A DNA stretch of 64,000 bases from an uncultured Bacteroidia bacterium. GTDB taxonomy: Bacteria; Bacteroidota; Bacteroidia; Bacteroidales; UBA932. Below, piece by piece: positions 51,372 through 61,168 of this stretch. The DNA lies in the NCBI GenBank assembly GCA_902792815.1, contig CADBAY010000008.1, positions 36,581-100,580 on the forward strand, written 5' to 3'. The position numbers and the translations under genes are program-made. Under the pieces are notes generated by a model. The model was not told the origin of the DNA. It did not search any database and saw only the letters and a program-made list of their open reading frames with translations. The stretch's first letter is position 1; every line of letters starts with the position of its first letter.

Positions 51372-51730
51372 ATCGCAGGATTTTGTTTTAGAATATAAGT
51401 TTCGCTGTAGCCGCCTTTGGCGGTAAATACTATGCTGCCGCTCCTTAGTTCCTTACCGGTATTCTCGGTGTAATTGAGAATAACTTCATTGATCCCTCTG
51501 GATCCTGAAGAAGGGGACACGGAAATCCAGTCTGCTTTCGAAGAGACAGTCCAGTCGCCTGTCGCGCTGATCGTCACTCCCTTGGTGCCTGCAGCGGAGC
51601 TGACCGGATCTCCCGGTTTGGTGTAGAGAGCCACGCTTTCAACCTTTACCGGCTGCCTTAGCCTCTGGCAAGATGGAGCCATAGAAAGGACAGTCAGAAG
51701 GAAGGCCGTGGCCATTAGGATTTTTTTCAT
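51368..51730 (-). CDS. Small BACON-domain lipoprotein
   Basis: The 120-residue lipoprotein (MKKILMATAFLLTVLSMAPSC) has one BACON domain: KGVTISATGDWTVSSKADWISVSPSSGSRGINEV...SIVFTAKGGYSETYILKQ. The start at 51730 is chosen from the signal peptide; an upstream in-frame ATG at 51820 would overlap the previous gene and lack a signal sequence at the N-terminus. Its stop overlaps the susC start (ATGA). A stand-alone BACON module could aid ligand or mucin binding, or act as a spacer for the SusCD complex. Confidence 0.85.
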   Translation of the reverse strand: MKKILMATAFLLTVLSMAPSCQRLRQPVKVESVALYTKPGDPVSSAAGTKGVTISATGDWTVSSKADWISVSPSSGSRGINEVILNYTENTGKELRSGSIVFTAKGGYSETYILKQNPAI

Positions 51731-51791
51731 GATTGATTGACTGTTTATGTGGTTATTAAAATTATTTTTTCTTTTCGTCCAAGAGCGCCTG

Positions 51792-53498
51792 CTACCAGCT
51801 GGTCTTTTGTGTGTAAACATTACCGAACCGGTCTGTCACGCTGACTGTTCCTGAACCGGAAGGCGCGTCAACAGGTGTGCTGAAGAGGGTGTTCGGATTG
51901 GATGTATTGCTCGCCTTGTAGCTGGAATCTCCTTTAAGTGTGGTGTCGTATGTCTTGTAGAAGGTCTTGAACATCGTTTCGGCGAAATCGTGGCGGGACG
52001 TGGACTCCACCGGCTTCATTTCCACGGGATCCCCGCCGTCCAGGGTAAATACCGGACGGCTCCACTTGCTGTCCCAGAGGAATACGTTAACGTAAACCTT
52101 GGAATCGCCGTAGGTCCCTACAGGGGGATAGACATGCATCTGGTAGGATTCGTCAAGTACAGCGCCACCGTTTTTCATTACCGCGACTCCTGACTGGTCA
52201 TAATCCCAGTCCCTGAAGTCGTAAGGTGCCTTTTCGGTGCCAAGGTACTTGCCTGTCTGGTACTTGACCGGGTGAAAACGCCATGATTTGAACTCCCCGT
52301 CTTCGATTTCCGCGATGGTATATCCGCGCGGAGTTCCGTAGGACAGATATTCATTGGTCCACAGTTCGCCGGTAGAACGGGCCAGGGTGTGGACTTCCAC
52401 TTTTTCGAACAGATGCCCGGCGGGATAGACGAAGTTGTGGGTAGCATGGGTGTGGCCGGCCCAGGCGTGTACTTTCGAGTATGTGGTGAGGAGGTTGGCA
52501 TAATCGCTCTTGTGCTTCCCGGATCGTTCACCGCTCTGTAACTTGAACATCGGTGAATGGGTGCAGGTAGCAATGGTCGCAGTTTTCGGTACATACGACA
52601 AGTCGGCCTGGAGCCATTCCCATATGCTGTCGGTAAGTCCTTGATCGTACCCTGTCAGGCGTCCGTTCTTGTCTTTCATTATCAGATTGTCAAGAACTAC
52701 AAAGTGGATATTGCCCACATTGAACGAATAGTTTCTCGGTCCGAAATGGGATTCGAAATCCTCGGCGGCAGACTCGTCATTTGCCGCCGAAGGATTATTG
52801 TCATGGTTGCCGATTACATTGTAGGTGGGATAGCCCAGTGTACTTAGCCCTGCAAGGTAGTCCGAATAAAGATCCATGTTTTCGTGGACGATGTCGCCGA
52901 GACATACCCCGAAGACCCTCCTTCCCGAAATGCTCTCCCCGGTTTCCTTCAAGTCCCGGTAGAGGTCCTGGCAGCAGTCCAGGGAATGGAAAGCGAACTG
53001 GTCGTATTTTGCCGTGCTTGCCCTGGGCTGAGGGTCGGCGGTAAACAATACCGTAGCCCTGTCCGGGTTTTGTACCGCAGTCAGTTTGAAGGGCTCGGCC
53101 TTGTATATCCCTTCCGACTTTGCGAGCCTGGCGAACGGTATGTAAAACACGGGCAGGCCGTTGGAAGCCGGCGGCTCATATCCCGACGGCGTGCTGATAT
53201 AGATGAACTTGACCGCGGACTCGTCCACTTTCATGTAATAGGCGCCGTCGGCTTGAGTGGCGGTACATTGGAATCCGTCAGTTACCACCACTCCTTCGAT
53301 ACCTTTCCCGGAAGCGTCGACAACCGAGCCGACAAGGTTCATTCCTTCCGGTATTGCAGGTTCGTCGTCCCCGTCGTCTATGACTTCCTCTTCAGGCTCT
53401 TTTCCTCCCTCGTCGTTGGGTATTTCGACTGGCGTGCAGCCATTTATTATAATGGCTGTGCACGCTGCAAACAGCAGGAATGTCTTTTTCATTTTCAC
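51792..53498 (-). CDS. Calcineurin-like metallophosphoesterase lipoprotein
   Basis: The 568-residue lipoprotein (lipobox IIINGC) has an acidic linker and a CarboxypepD_reg-like N-domain (about 55-120, NLVGSVVDASGKGIEGVVV). It has a calcineurin-like phosphoesterase core (about 145-400) and a C-terminal beta domain as in MetallophosC proteins. Metal motifs are TADPQP (first ligands), GDIVHE, GNHDNN, a conserved TCTHSP, and GHTHATHN. Its position in a SusC/D operon implies that it removes phosphate or cleaves a phosphodiester in the imported substrate at the cell surface. Confidence 0.9.
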   Translation of the reverse strand: MKMKKTFLLFAACTAIIINGCTPVEIPNDEGGKEPEEEVIDDGDDEPAIPEGMNLVGSVVDASGKGIEGVVVTDGFQCTATQADGAYYMKVDESAVKFIYISTPSGYEPPASNGLPVFYIPFARLAKSEGIYKAEPFKLTAVQNPDRATVLFTADPQPRASTAKYDQFAFHSLDCCQDLYRDLKETGESISGRRVFGVCLGDIVHENMDLYSDYLAGLSTLGYPTYNVIGNHDNNPSAANDESAAEDFESHFGPRNYSFNVGNIHFVVLDNLIMKDKNGRLTGYDQGLTDSIWEWLQADLSYVPKTATIATCTHSPMFKLQSGERSGKHKSDYANLLTTYSKVHAWAGHTHATHNFVYPAGHLFEKVEVHTLARSTGELWTNEYLSYGTPRGYTIAEIEDGEFKSWRFHPVKYQTGKYLGTEKAPYDFRDWDYDQSGVAVMKNGGAVLDESYQMHVYPPVGTYGDSKVYVNVFLWDSKWSRPVFTLDGGDPVEMKPVESTSRHDFAETMFKTFYKTYDTTLKGDSSYKASNTSNPNTLFSTPVDAPSGSGTVSVTDRFGNVYTQKTSW

Positions 53499-53501
53499 GG
53501 T

Positions 53502-55370
53502 CTATTGCAGGCAGCCGGTTCCTTGAAGGTTTCCGCCGTGGCACGGCCATCCGAAGGTGGCAATGTCTTTCCCGACGTATTTGCTCATGATAGGCTTCTG
53601 TACCTTGTTCTGGGTGTCGTTGCAGAGGATGTACAGCAATCCGTTGCAGAGTCCTGTACCTGCCATCGGACCTTCAAGGTTCTTTGTGTTGGCCCAGTCT
53701 GCGAGCACTTCTCCGTCAGGGCTGATTTTGATGGTATGCCCCGCACCGTCGAAGGAATAGTGTCCGGCAGAAAGGTATATGTTGCCGTCGGTGTCCATAA
53801 CAGGTTGGCCATAGTTGTAGGAATTGCGCTTCCAGGAGCCTTTTTTCCAAACTGTCCGGAGAGTAGACGATTCGAGCCTGGTGATATAACCGTCCTTGTC
53901 TGCGATAATTATGTCGCCGTTGGCAAGGACGACCCCTCCCCAGAAGCTGTTAGTCGCTATTTCGCCGCATGAAATCATCTTATGCCCTGCAAGGTCGATG
54001 GCTGTCAGGCAGGAAGTCAGGTCGAGACCACTGTAGTCTGAAGGATCCGTCGGGGCGCTCTGGTTGCTGCCCTTCGAGGGAATGTATGCAATTTTCTTTG
54101 CCGGATCCACGACGAGCGAAGCGGCGTCGTTGCTGTTCTTGTAAAGATCGACCGCGGCGATAGTGCTGCCGTCGGCGGCGTTCAGGAAGACCGCCCCTTC
54201 GGTGATGGCGTCACATGCGCAGAAAAGCTCTTTGCCGTTGAGGATCATTCCCTGTACGGTGGCGTTCAGTTTTACTCCCCAGATCTTTTCTCCCGTGAGG
54301 GCGTTGACCGCATGCACATTGCCCTTGCTGTCGGAGAAGAAGACCGATGCACCGTCCTTGGAGACGACGGGACTGGAGTTCTTGTTGACCGATTCGAGCC
54401 CTTCGTATTTCCATTTCATGGTTCCGTCTGCTTTGACGGCGTAAATATCGTTTGCGGTGGTGGTGACATAATAGATATCACCGCTTACCGGATTGACGGT
54501 GGGCGTTGTGCAGCAGGTCTTATCCGCTCCGGGATCGAACTCCCATTTCTTAGTGCCGCTTGCTGTATCGAACGCGTAGAGTTTGCTTCCCTTGCGGTCG
54601 GTAGCTGCGTAAACAGTGGATTTGTCGACCGAAAAGACGGGGGCGGAATAGCGGAAAGCCTGAGGGGTTACTCCCCAGTCGTTGTAATAGAGCAAATAAG
54701 GTTTCACGCTCAGACTCAACTCCCAGTTCATTTCTTTCCCGTTCACGGTGGCGGAGACGGCGATCGGGACATCTACGGGGGTATTGTCGGTTATGGTCAG
54801 GTAATCCAATTCTACCGGCGTGGTGACTTCGGCTCCTTCTTTAACTATTTCTTTCTCTCCCTCTTTCCAAGACCATTTTATTCCCTTGGCCATAGTCCAT
54901 ACCGAAGTGTCGAATTTCAAGGTGACGCTCTGGCCGGAAACTATGGATGTCTTGTCGACAGAATGTGGGTCGCTAGACGGAAGAGGCTCTTCTGAATTCT
55001 CAGCACCTTTTTGATTTACAGCTATTTCCTCGGTTTTTCCCGAATAAGAGAAGGTGATTTTTCCTTTCCTCTCGGAGGTCTTGGTGTTTTCTGCTGCAGT
55101 CAGTGTCACGGTTGCATTGCCTTTGCCCTTGGACGGCTCGATGGTGAGCCAGTCAAGCCCTACTGCCATCCATTCGGTGTTGGATGTTATGCTCACGGAT
55201 GCGGTTCCGCCTTTCGCTTCGAAAGATACGCTTGTCTTGTCGATGGAGAAAGTCGCTTCAGGATCTTTGCCCGGCTCCGGTTCCGGTTCGGGCTCCGGTT
55301 CGGGCTTGTTGCATGACATTATCGCGGCGGTAAAAGCCGCAATTACTAATAGGAAGCGTCTTGTGTTCAT
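53502..55370 (-). CDS. Lipoprotein: BACON domain + PQQ-type beta-propeller
   Basis: The 622-residue lipoprotein (AAIMSC) has a KPEPEPEPEPEPGK linker, then a BACON domain (about 40-120: VSFEAKGGTASVSITSNTEW) and a PKD/Ig-like segment (135-225). A propeller with PQQ-like blades (for example LYAFDTASGTKKWEFD, VHAVNALTGEKIWGVKL) runs to the end. The Cys-containing C-terminus (WPCHGGNLQGTGCLQ) recalls the ICGSCCLK end of the paralogous propeller at 44756-46777. Its stop is 3 bases before the phosphoesterase start. A binding role is more likely than catalysis. Confidence 0.83.
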   Translation of the reverse strand: MNTRRFLLVIAAFTAAIMSCNKPEPEPEPEPEPGKDPEATFSIDKTSVSFEAKGGTASVSITSNTEWMAVGLDWLTIEPSKGKGNATVTLTAAENTKTSERKGKITFSYSGKTEEIAVNQKGAENSEEPLPSSDPHSVDKTSIVSGQSVTLKFDTSVWTMAKGIKWSWKEGEKEIVKEGAEVTTPVELDYLTITDNTPVDVPIAVSATVNGKEMNWELSLSVKPYLLYYNDWGVTPQAFRYSAPVFSVDKSTVYAATDRKGSKLYAFDTASGTKKWEFDPGADKTCCTTPTVNPVSGDIYYVTTTANDIYAVKADGTMKWKYEGLESVNKNSSPVVSKDGASVFFSDSKGNVHAVNALTGEKIWGVKLNATVQGMILNGKELFCACDAITEGAVFLNAADGSTIAAVDLYKNSNDAASLVVDPAKKIAYIPSKGSNQSAPTDPSDYSGLDLTSCLTAIDLAGHKMISCGEIATNSFWGGVVLANGDIIIADKDGYITRLESSTLRTVWKKGSWKRNSYNYGQPVMDTDGNIYLSAGHYSFDGAGHTIKISPDGEVLADWANTKNLEGPMAGTGLCNGLLYILCNDTQNKVQKPIMSKYVGKDIATFGWPCHGGNLQGTGCLQ

Positions 55371-55396
55371 TGCTTTTGTGTGTTTGTTGTTATTGT

Positions 55397-58300
55397 TCAG
55401 TATTTGTTGATGTATCCTGGTATCAGCTGCTGTATGCCGCGCATTTCTGCATCGTTGTCGATGACGGTCATGAACGGAAGAGCGGCCGGAGTAGTATAAA
55501 AAGCATTATAGTAGTCCTCGTACGTAGTGCTTCCGGAAGCAAACTTGCATTCTTTTATAAGGGAAGCATAGTCGGGATAGCCGGCGGATTCTCCTGTCAG
55601 GGCACAGCATACCATCTGAGTCATTATGTAGCCCATCAGTGGATTGGGGTGGTAGGAGTCACTGCTCTTGTGGTTGCAGAAGGTGTAGCGGTCGCTGTAG
55701 CTGAGGCTGCCGCCGGGTACCTTTACAGCGCCTGTGTATATATCATACCCCAATTGCCCGCAGTTGATTATGGTCACTCCGTCTGTTTCGTGGAGGAGCT
55801 TCAAATTGTCAAGAATACGCGTGTGATTCTTGTAAACGCTATAAATATGGTTGATGTAAATCTTTTTTACATTGGGGTTTACATCAGTGAAACGTTTGTA
55901 TACCGCGCGGGCATCCGGGACGAAATTGGAGTTATTGTCTCCGGATTCGGAAAGGATTACGTAGTCGAACGATGACAGGTCCAGGCCTTTTAGCAGATCC
56001 TCGCCCACGGTGCAGTCACTTCCTGAAGTTTTGCAGCCGGCGGCGGTGTAGTCGTAGAGGTGGTGGCCGCCTTGGGTGCAGTCGATGACGCTAATCTCAT
56101 GTCCCAGTGCTTTCATCAGCTTGTAGAACATGCCCGGGTCTTCTTTACCCTGGTTGCCTTTCTGGACAAAGCCTCCGTAATAGACCATTGAATTGGCTAT
56201 TACTATGAATTTCTTGCCTTTCAGTGGACTGTCTTGCCCTGCCTGAGAGCCGGCAAAGACCGCATTGTACACCGTCTCGGTGGATCCGTTCACGAGATTG
56301 TTGCCAAATTTGTTGCCGTTGAGGCCATTCTGGAAGTTGCTCTCTGTCAGCGTGAGGGTATTGTCTGAGCAGGTAAGGGAGCCGGAAACCTTTATGGGGG
56401 CTGACTCGGTGCCGCAGGTATGGACGTATCCAGAAGCTGATGCACTGCTGCCGAACACGAGCCCGCAGCACTCCAGCGGGTTGGACGAGAGTGAAGAGGT
56501 GGCCGCGTATGCTCCGCTGATGTGGCAGGCAGTCACGCAGCCGGCGAAGGTCGTGAAGTTGCTCTTGATGGTGTTGAAATATCCGACCAAGCCGCCAAGA
56601 TAGACGGCGCTGCCGGAAAAGTCGCAGCTGAGGTTGCCGTAGTTCTTGCATTCGTTGATGTCAACCTCGTTCTTGGTCTCGCCGGCGATTCCTCCGTTGC
56701 GGATATTTTTGATAGCGGTTCCGGGCGTGACGGTCATCGTAATCGCGCCATGGTTGACGCAGCGTGCAATCCTTATGCCGGATACGTCGGCCATGCCGGT
56801 TATACCGGCAAGGCGCTTGTATGTTTGGGTGGCGCCGGCCGGGACATGGTAGGTTATATTTCCGTAGTTTTCACAGTCTTCAATTGATGCGCCGGTCCCG
56901 CAGGAACCGGCGATTCCTGCCAGATACATAGCGTTTACGTCTTCGGGACTGGAGAAGCTGAGGTCGCCGCGGTTTGTGCAGCCCTGGATGAGGCCTTTAT
57001 TTGTGGCGGCGATGCCTGCTATGCGCCCCGATGCTCCCGGATTGGCGGAACAATTTAGCGGTGCCAAGTTGGTGCAGGCGGTAATGGTTCCGCCGTTCTC
57101 TTTGGCAAAAAACGCCATGTTCTCTGAGAGAGCCATAGAGCAGCTCTGGTCAATTACAATATTCTTCAGAGTTCCGGTGTTTACATTCACCAGGGGGGCC
57201 TTGGCCGCCCAATTCTTCAGAGAGTGACCCTGTCCGTCCAGTGTTGCGGCAAAAGCATCTATGGAAGGAAGTTCTATATCTTTGAGGTCGATATCATCTG
57301 TAAGGGAGACAACGGTCCCGGCAGGATACAGATCCGTATTGCTGCCGTTTTTGACGAATTGCTCAAAATCTGCAGCATTCTTTATTTTTGTCCTGTCCTC
57401 CGGCTCGGGGGGCAGATTTACTCCCTCCTGAACGATAATGACGGCTTCGGTGGATCCCATTGGCATAGTCACCAGAACGGTGCCTTCGCGCACGGATGCA
57501 CCTTCATTTGCTGCAGCCGATACCTTGATGTCGTGATATGCTCCATCGCCTTCGACCATTGAGGGAGAAACTTCCAGCCATTCAGCTTCGGTGGATATGG
57601 TCATCGGATAATTGCCTCGTACTGAGAACGATGCCTCTCCTCCTGATGCTGGAATCGAGAGCCTTACACCGTCGGTCTTGACGATCAGATCTTCGGGATC
57701 ACCGGTCTGTCCGTCACCGCATACCTCATAAAGAATGTTATTGTAGTCGGCCTCCGGAATCGAGCCTCCGTTGACGCTTGTCTTTGATCCGTCGCCGTCC
57801 AGCAGTGCTTGATAGTCCTTTGGCTGGGCTATCTGCTTGACTTTGGATGACAGACAGGTAATGGATCCTGAAACGCGTATCGGGCTGTCTGCGGTGCCGT
57901 AGTGAAGGGTGCTGTAACCGCTCTGGCCACTGAACCTTCCGGTTACCAAGCCGGCAGATTTGCACGGATTGTTGCCATATTGGCCGGATGCCTTGGTCTG
58001 CGCGGTAATGTTGCAGTTGACGATGCTGTTTTCGAAAAGCACAGCGTCGCCTTCGGTGACTTTGGCCTGCCAGCCTTGAAGGCCGCCGATGTATGACTCA
58101 GCCTTGAGATTTATTTCGAGGTCGGCGTAATTCCGGTTGCCGGAGCTTGCCGGGGTGCCCTCGACGTAGCCTACGATGCCGCCAATGTATGATTTGCCGC
58201 TTCCGCTGACTTTGTTGGTGGAGATGCGGGCTTCGCGATGGTTGATACAGTTGCTCAGGACACTGTTCTGCTGGCGAGCAGTGATGCCCCCGATAAAATA

Positions 58301-59275
58301 CACCGCGCTGTTTTCGATGGGTGTGCAGTTGAACGGCCCGTAATTCTCGCAAGCGTCGATGGAGCCGTAGCTATAGCCGGCGATGCCGCCCATATAGGCA
58401 TTGGCGGTTGCGCTGTCGGGAGAGTAGTTGAAAGATCCTTTGTTCACGCATCCGTGCAAGGATGACTCCAGGTTGTGGTAGCCGACGATACCTCCAAGAT
58501 AGAGTTTGGCAGTTCTGGCGCCGCGGACGAAAAAGCTGGCTTCGTTTACGCAGGCTTCGACTTTCCCGAAATTCTGACCCGCGAAGGCGCCGAAGTACTG
58601 TTCGGTGTCTTCGGGCTGGATTTCAAAAGCTCCGGAAGCATCTATAATCAGATTGTTTATCACTCCTTCGTTGCGTAAGATAAGCGGAGTGGAGGCTGAC
58701 AGGTTCCTGATGCTGAATCCGTTGCCGTTGATGACTCCCTTGAAATACTCGGCTGGCTGAAAGGTCTTGCCCTTCATGTCGATATCCTTCGAGAAGGAAA
58801 TGGTCTCGCCTTCTTCAAGCACGGCTGCGCAAGTATCCAGGAAATACACAAGTTCGTCGGCATTGGATATGCTCTGGGGAATGTCAGGGCGCTCGAAATA
58901 AGGCTGGGCTACCGAAATTGACTTGGAGAGCGACCCGGACTTGATGTTTATGACCCCTGTCCTGTCCGCTCCTCCAGGTTCATTATTCCTTGAGGCAGTG
59001 GCGGTTAGAGTGTATGTGCGACCGTCTCCGGGTACTTCGGCAGATGCCAGGCTAATCCACTCCGGGGCTTCCAATGTGGCGTCGTAGTTTGTCTCCACGG
59101 TGAAAGACAACGCACCGCCTCGACCGGAAAAATCGAGCCGTTCCGTGCTGACCGTCATATATGCTTCACCCTTGTTGCGGACATAGGGATTCTGCGTGTC
59201 AACTTCCTTCAGGCAGCCCGTGGCTGAGATGCCGGTTAATACCGTAAGGGATATGATTAGTTTGTGGATATTCAT
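55397..59275 (-). CDS. Giant lipoprotein: two BACON/beta-helix modules + DUF4886 SGNH-like domain
   Basis: The 1292-residue lipoprotein starts at ATG 59275 (MNIHKLIISLTVLTGISATGC); an in-frame start at 59392 lies in the susD gene and is rejected. It repeats a two-part module. BACON (about 35-120 and 530-625) is followed by a GLUG/beta-helix-like region (about 125-480 and 640-1000) with many C-x-N-x-G turns such as ACENYGPFNC and ECKNYGNLSC. The C-terminal 275 residues look like DUF4886, an SGNH-type domain: IVIANSMVYYGG near 1020 as the Ser block and SDSYHPNPLMGY near 1205 as the Asp-x-x-His block. It may deacylate or bind glycans. Confidence 0.82.
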   Translation of the reverse strand: MNIHKLIISLTVLTGISATGCLKEVDTQNPYVRNKGEAYMTVSTERLDFSGRGGALSFTVETNYDATLEAPEWISLASAEVPGDGRTYTLTATASRNNEPGGADRTGVINIKSGSLSKSISVAQPYFERPDIPQSISNADELVYFLDTCAAVLEEGETISFSKDIDMKGKTFQPAEYFKGVINGNGFSIRNLSASTPLILRNEGVINNLIIDASGAFEIQPEDTEQYFGAFAGQNFGKVEACVNEASFFVRGARTAKLYLGGIVGYHNLESSLHGCVNKGSFNYSPDSATANAYMGGIAGYSYGSIDACENYGPFNCTPIENSAVYFIGGITARQQNSVLSNCINHREARISTNKVSGSGKSYIGGIVGYVEGTPASSGNRNYADLEINLKAESYIGGLQGWQAKVTEGDAVLFENSIVNCNITAQTKASGQYGNNPCKSAGLVTGRFSGQSGYSTLHYGTADSPIRVSGSITCLSSKVKQIAQPKDYQALLDGDGSKTSVNGGSIPEADYNNILYEVCGDGQTGDPEDLIVKTDGVRLSIPASGGEASFSVRGNYPMTISTEAEWLEVSPSMVEGDGAYHDIKVSAAANEGASVREGTVLVTMPMGSTEAVIIVQEGVNLPPEPEDRTKIKNAADFEQFVKNGSNTDLYPAGTVVSLTDDIDLKDIELPSIDAFAATLDGQGHSLKNWAAKAPLVNVNTGTLKNIVIDQSCSMALSENMAFFAKENGGTITACTNLAPLNCSANPGASGRIAGIAATNKGLIQGCTNRGDLSFSSPEDVNAMYLAGIAGSCGTGASIEDCENYGNITYHVPAGATQTYKRLAGITGMADVSGIRIARCVNHGAITMTVTPGTAIKNIRNGGIAGETKNEVDINECKNYGNLSCDFSGSAVYLGGLVGYFNTIKSNFTTFAGCVTACHISGAYAATSSLSSNPLECCGLVFGSSASASGYVHTCGTESAPIKVSGSLTCSDNTLTLTESNFQNGLNGNKFGNNLVNGSTETVYNAVFAGSQAGQDSPLKGKKFIVIANSMVYYGGFVQKGNQGKEDPGMFYKLMKALGHEISVIDCTQGGHHLYDYTAAGCKTSGSDCTVGEDLLKGLDLSSFDYVILSESGDNNSNFVPDARAVYKRFTDVNPNVKKIYINHIYSVYKNHTRILDNLKLLHETDGVTIINCGQLGYDIYTGAVKVPGGSLSYSDRYTFCNHKSSDSYHPNPLMGYIMTQMVCCALTGESAGYPDYASLIKECKFASGSTTYEDYYNAFYTTPAALPFMTVIDNDAEMRGIQQLIPGYINKY

Positions 59276-59292
59276 AATATGTCTCTGTTTGT

Positions 59293-61167
59293 TTACCATC
59301 CGGGATTCTGGGTAAGCGCTTCGTTGGTCAAGTCTATCTGTGCTTGAGGGATAGGATAGAGGTAATCCCTTGTTTCTTTCCATTGCTTGCATGCAGGATC
59401 ATTTCTGTATGCCGTCATATATCCTTTCTGGGGATTGGGGTCCCAGGGATCGTCAGGATCGACCAGGGAGAGATCGGCAATCTTCCGGGCGTTTGTGGCA
59501 GGAATTTCCGGGCCGGAGGTCTTGTTTTCCAAGTATATCTCGAAGTCTTTGACTCCGTCTCCATCCATGTCAAAAATGCCGGGGCCGGGAATATATACTC
59601 CATAATAGCCGCAGCTTTCAGGGCCGCAAAGGCTGAAACTGTCGCTGTTCTGCTGAAGTCCTTCACGCCAGCGAAGGACGTCATAGCGGTGGAAACCTTC
59701 AAATATCAGTTCCAGGATACGCTCGCGGCGCACTTCCAGAACGAGGGCACGGTTACCGGCTGTTTTAACAGAGTTAGGATAGCATTTTTCCATGTACGGG
59801 TCGGAAGAAACGCCCATCAGCAGCTTCGGCATTCCGACCCTTCCTCTGAGGAGGTTGACCGACTTGTCCAGATCGTCCTGAGTGAGGGTGCCGAGTTCAG
59901 CTTTTGCTTCGGCGTAATTCAGCAGTACCTCGGCATAGCGGAACACCGGCATGTCGCATACCCCTTTGTTCATGATGGAATTCTCTTCCTTTGCTGCGAA
60001 CTTAATTGGTTTATAGCCGGTATATGTCTTGTAGAAGGTGTTGGGCGTCAGAGATTTTGCATCTACCATACGGTATCCGGGACACATGAAGGTCTCGCTG
60101 AGCCTTGGGTCGCGGTCCGCAACTTCGTCCAGGAACCACATCTTCTCGTTGCCGGGCTTGTCCGTGAAACGGCTTCCGTCCTTGCACAGATACATGTTGA
60201 TGATTTTTCTCGGGACGCTCAGATTGTACTGGTCGTAGTTGTAGGGAAGGCTGTGGGCAAAAATTTTCAGCTCCGAAGTTGTGTTGTTGTATATCTTTGC
60301 CAGTATGACCTCCTCGTCAATAGCGTTGTCGGCATTGAACAGTGACCTGTAGGGCTGGCTGCCTTTAGACCAGATGTTATATTTCCCGCCGTCAATTACT
60401 TGTCCGGCCGCTTCAGCAGCCAGCTCAAGAAAGTATTTGGCACTCAGCTGTACAGGCTTGCCGTCAAACTCCGATGGATCATTTGCCGGAGCAAAACAGT
60501 CGTCGTCATGATAGACGCGCCAGGTGCCTTCAAACAGGGCGGCGCGGCTTTTCATTGCCAGGGCTGTCCACTTGGTGACACGGGCGACGTCTTTCTTTTC
60601 GGGCAGGTGCTCTATGGCGAAATCAAGGTCTTTCATGATCTGGAGCATGACGTAGCCGCGCGGGTCACGGGGGCGACAGAGGTCTTCCATATCAGTGGAA
60701 GAAACTACGTGGTCATAGAAAGGAACATCGCCAAAGTGCTTAACTTTCAGGAAATATCCGTAAGCCCTGAAAAAACGGGCCTCAGCCTCGTAGTGCAGGC
60801 GTACCGCTTCATCTTTGCAGTTCGAAGAATGCTCCAGGAAGAGATTAATGCGGCGCATCGTATCCCATCCCCAGTAAGATTCTCCGGTATTTGCCGAAGT
60901 TGCCAACCTTGTGCCGAGCATCCAGGAGGACATGTTGTTTGATACGCAATCGTCTGAACACCACTGGCATGATGATACCGGCACAGTGAGATAATTTGCG
61001 TAACAGCGGTTGAGCCATAGCTGGCATTCCGACTCCGAGGTGAAGAATGCATCAGGATTGACATCGTCGATGGGAAGGCGCGTAAGGCTTTCATTGATTT
61101 TGTCGCATGATGCCAGTGCCAATGTCAGTGAGGCAATATAAAGTAATCTTTTCATACCGTTCATCAT
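59293..61167 (-). CDS. SusD/RagB family surface ligand-binding lipoprotein
   Basis: The 624-residue lipoprotein (lipobox TLALASC) has SusD hallmarks: PDAFFTSESECQLWLNRCYAN, EARFFRAYGYFLKVKHFGDVPFYD, VFRYAEVLLNYAEAKAELG, VNLLRGRVGMPKL and RRERILELIFEGFHRYDVLRWREG, ending in NEALTQNPGW. It is one base after the susC stop, so the two are coupled. The longer length compared with the second SusD in this operon (467) suggests that the two pairs take different ligands. Start could also be at a Met three codons later. Confidence 0.95.
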   Translation of the reverse strand: MMNGMKRLLYIASLTLALASCDKINESLTRLPIDDVNPDAFFTSESECQLWLNRCYANYLTVPVSSCQWCSDDCVSNNMSSWMLGTRLATSANTGESYWGWDTMRRINLFLEHSSNCKDEAVRLHYEAEARFFRAYGYFLKVKHFGDVPFYDHVVSSTDMEDLCRPRDPRGYVMLQIMKDLDFAIEHLPEKKDVARVTKWTALAMKSRAALFEGTWRVYHDDDCFAPANDPSEFDGKPVQLSAKYFLELAAEAAGQVIDGGKYNIWSKGSQPYRSLFNADNAIDEEVILAKIYNNTTSELKIFAHSLPYNYDQYNLSVPRKIINMYLCKDGSRFTDKPGNEKMWFLDEVADRDPRLSETFMCPGYRMVDAKSLTPNTFYKTYTGYKPIKFAAKEENSIMNKGVCDMPVFRYAEVLLNYAEAKAELGTLTQDDLDKSVNLLRGRVGMPKLLMGVSSDPYMEKCYPNSVKTAGNRALVLEVRRERILELIFEGFHRYDVLRWREGLQQNSDSFSLCGPESCGYYGVYIPGPGIFDMDGDGVKDFEIYLENKTSGPEIPATNARKIADLSLVDPDDPWDPNPQKGYMTAYRNDPACKQWKETRDYLYPIPQAQIDLTNEALTQNPGW

Positions 61168-61168
61168 A

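Noticed and set aside
59344-60345. Plus-strand 333-codon frame antisense to susD
   Set aside because: The susD frame is unmistakable; the antisense product shows no recognisable domain or signal peptide.
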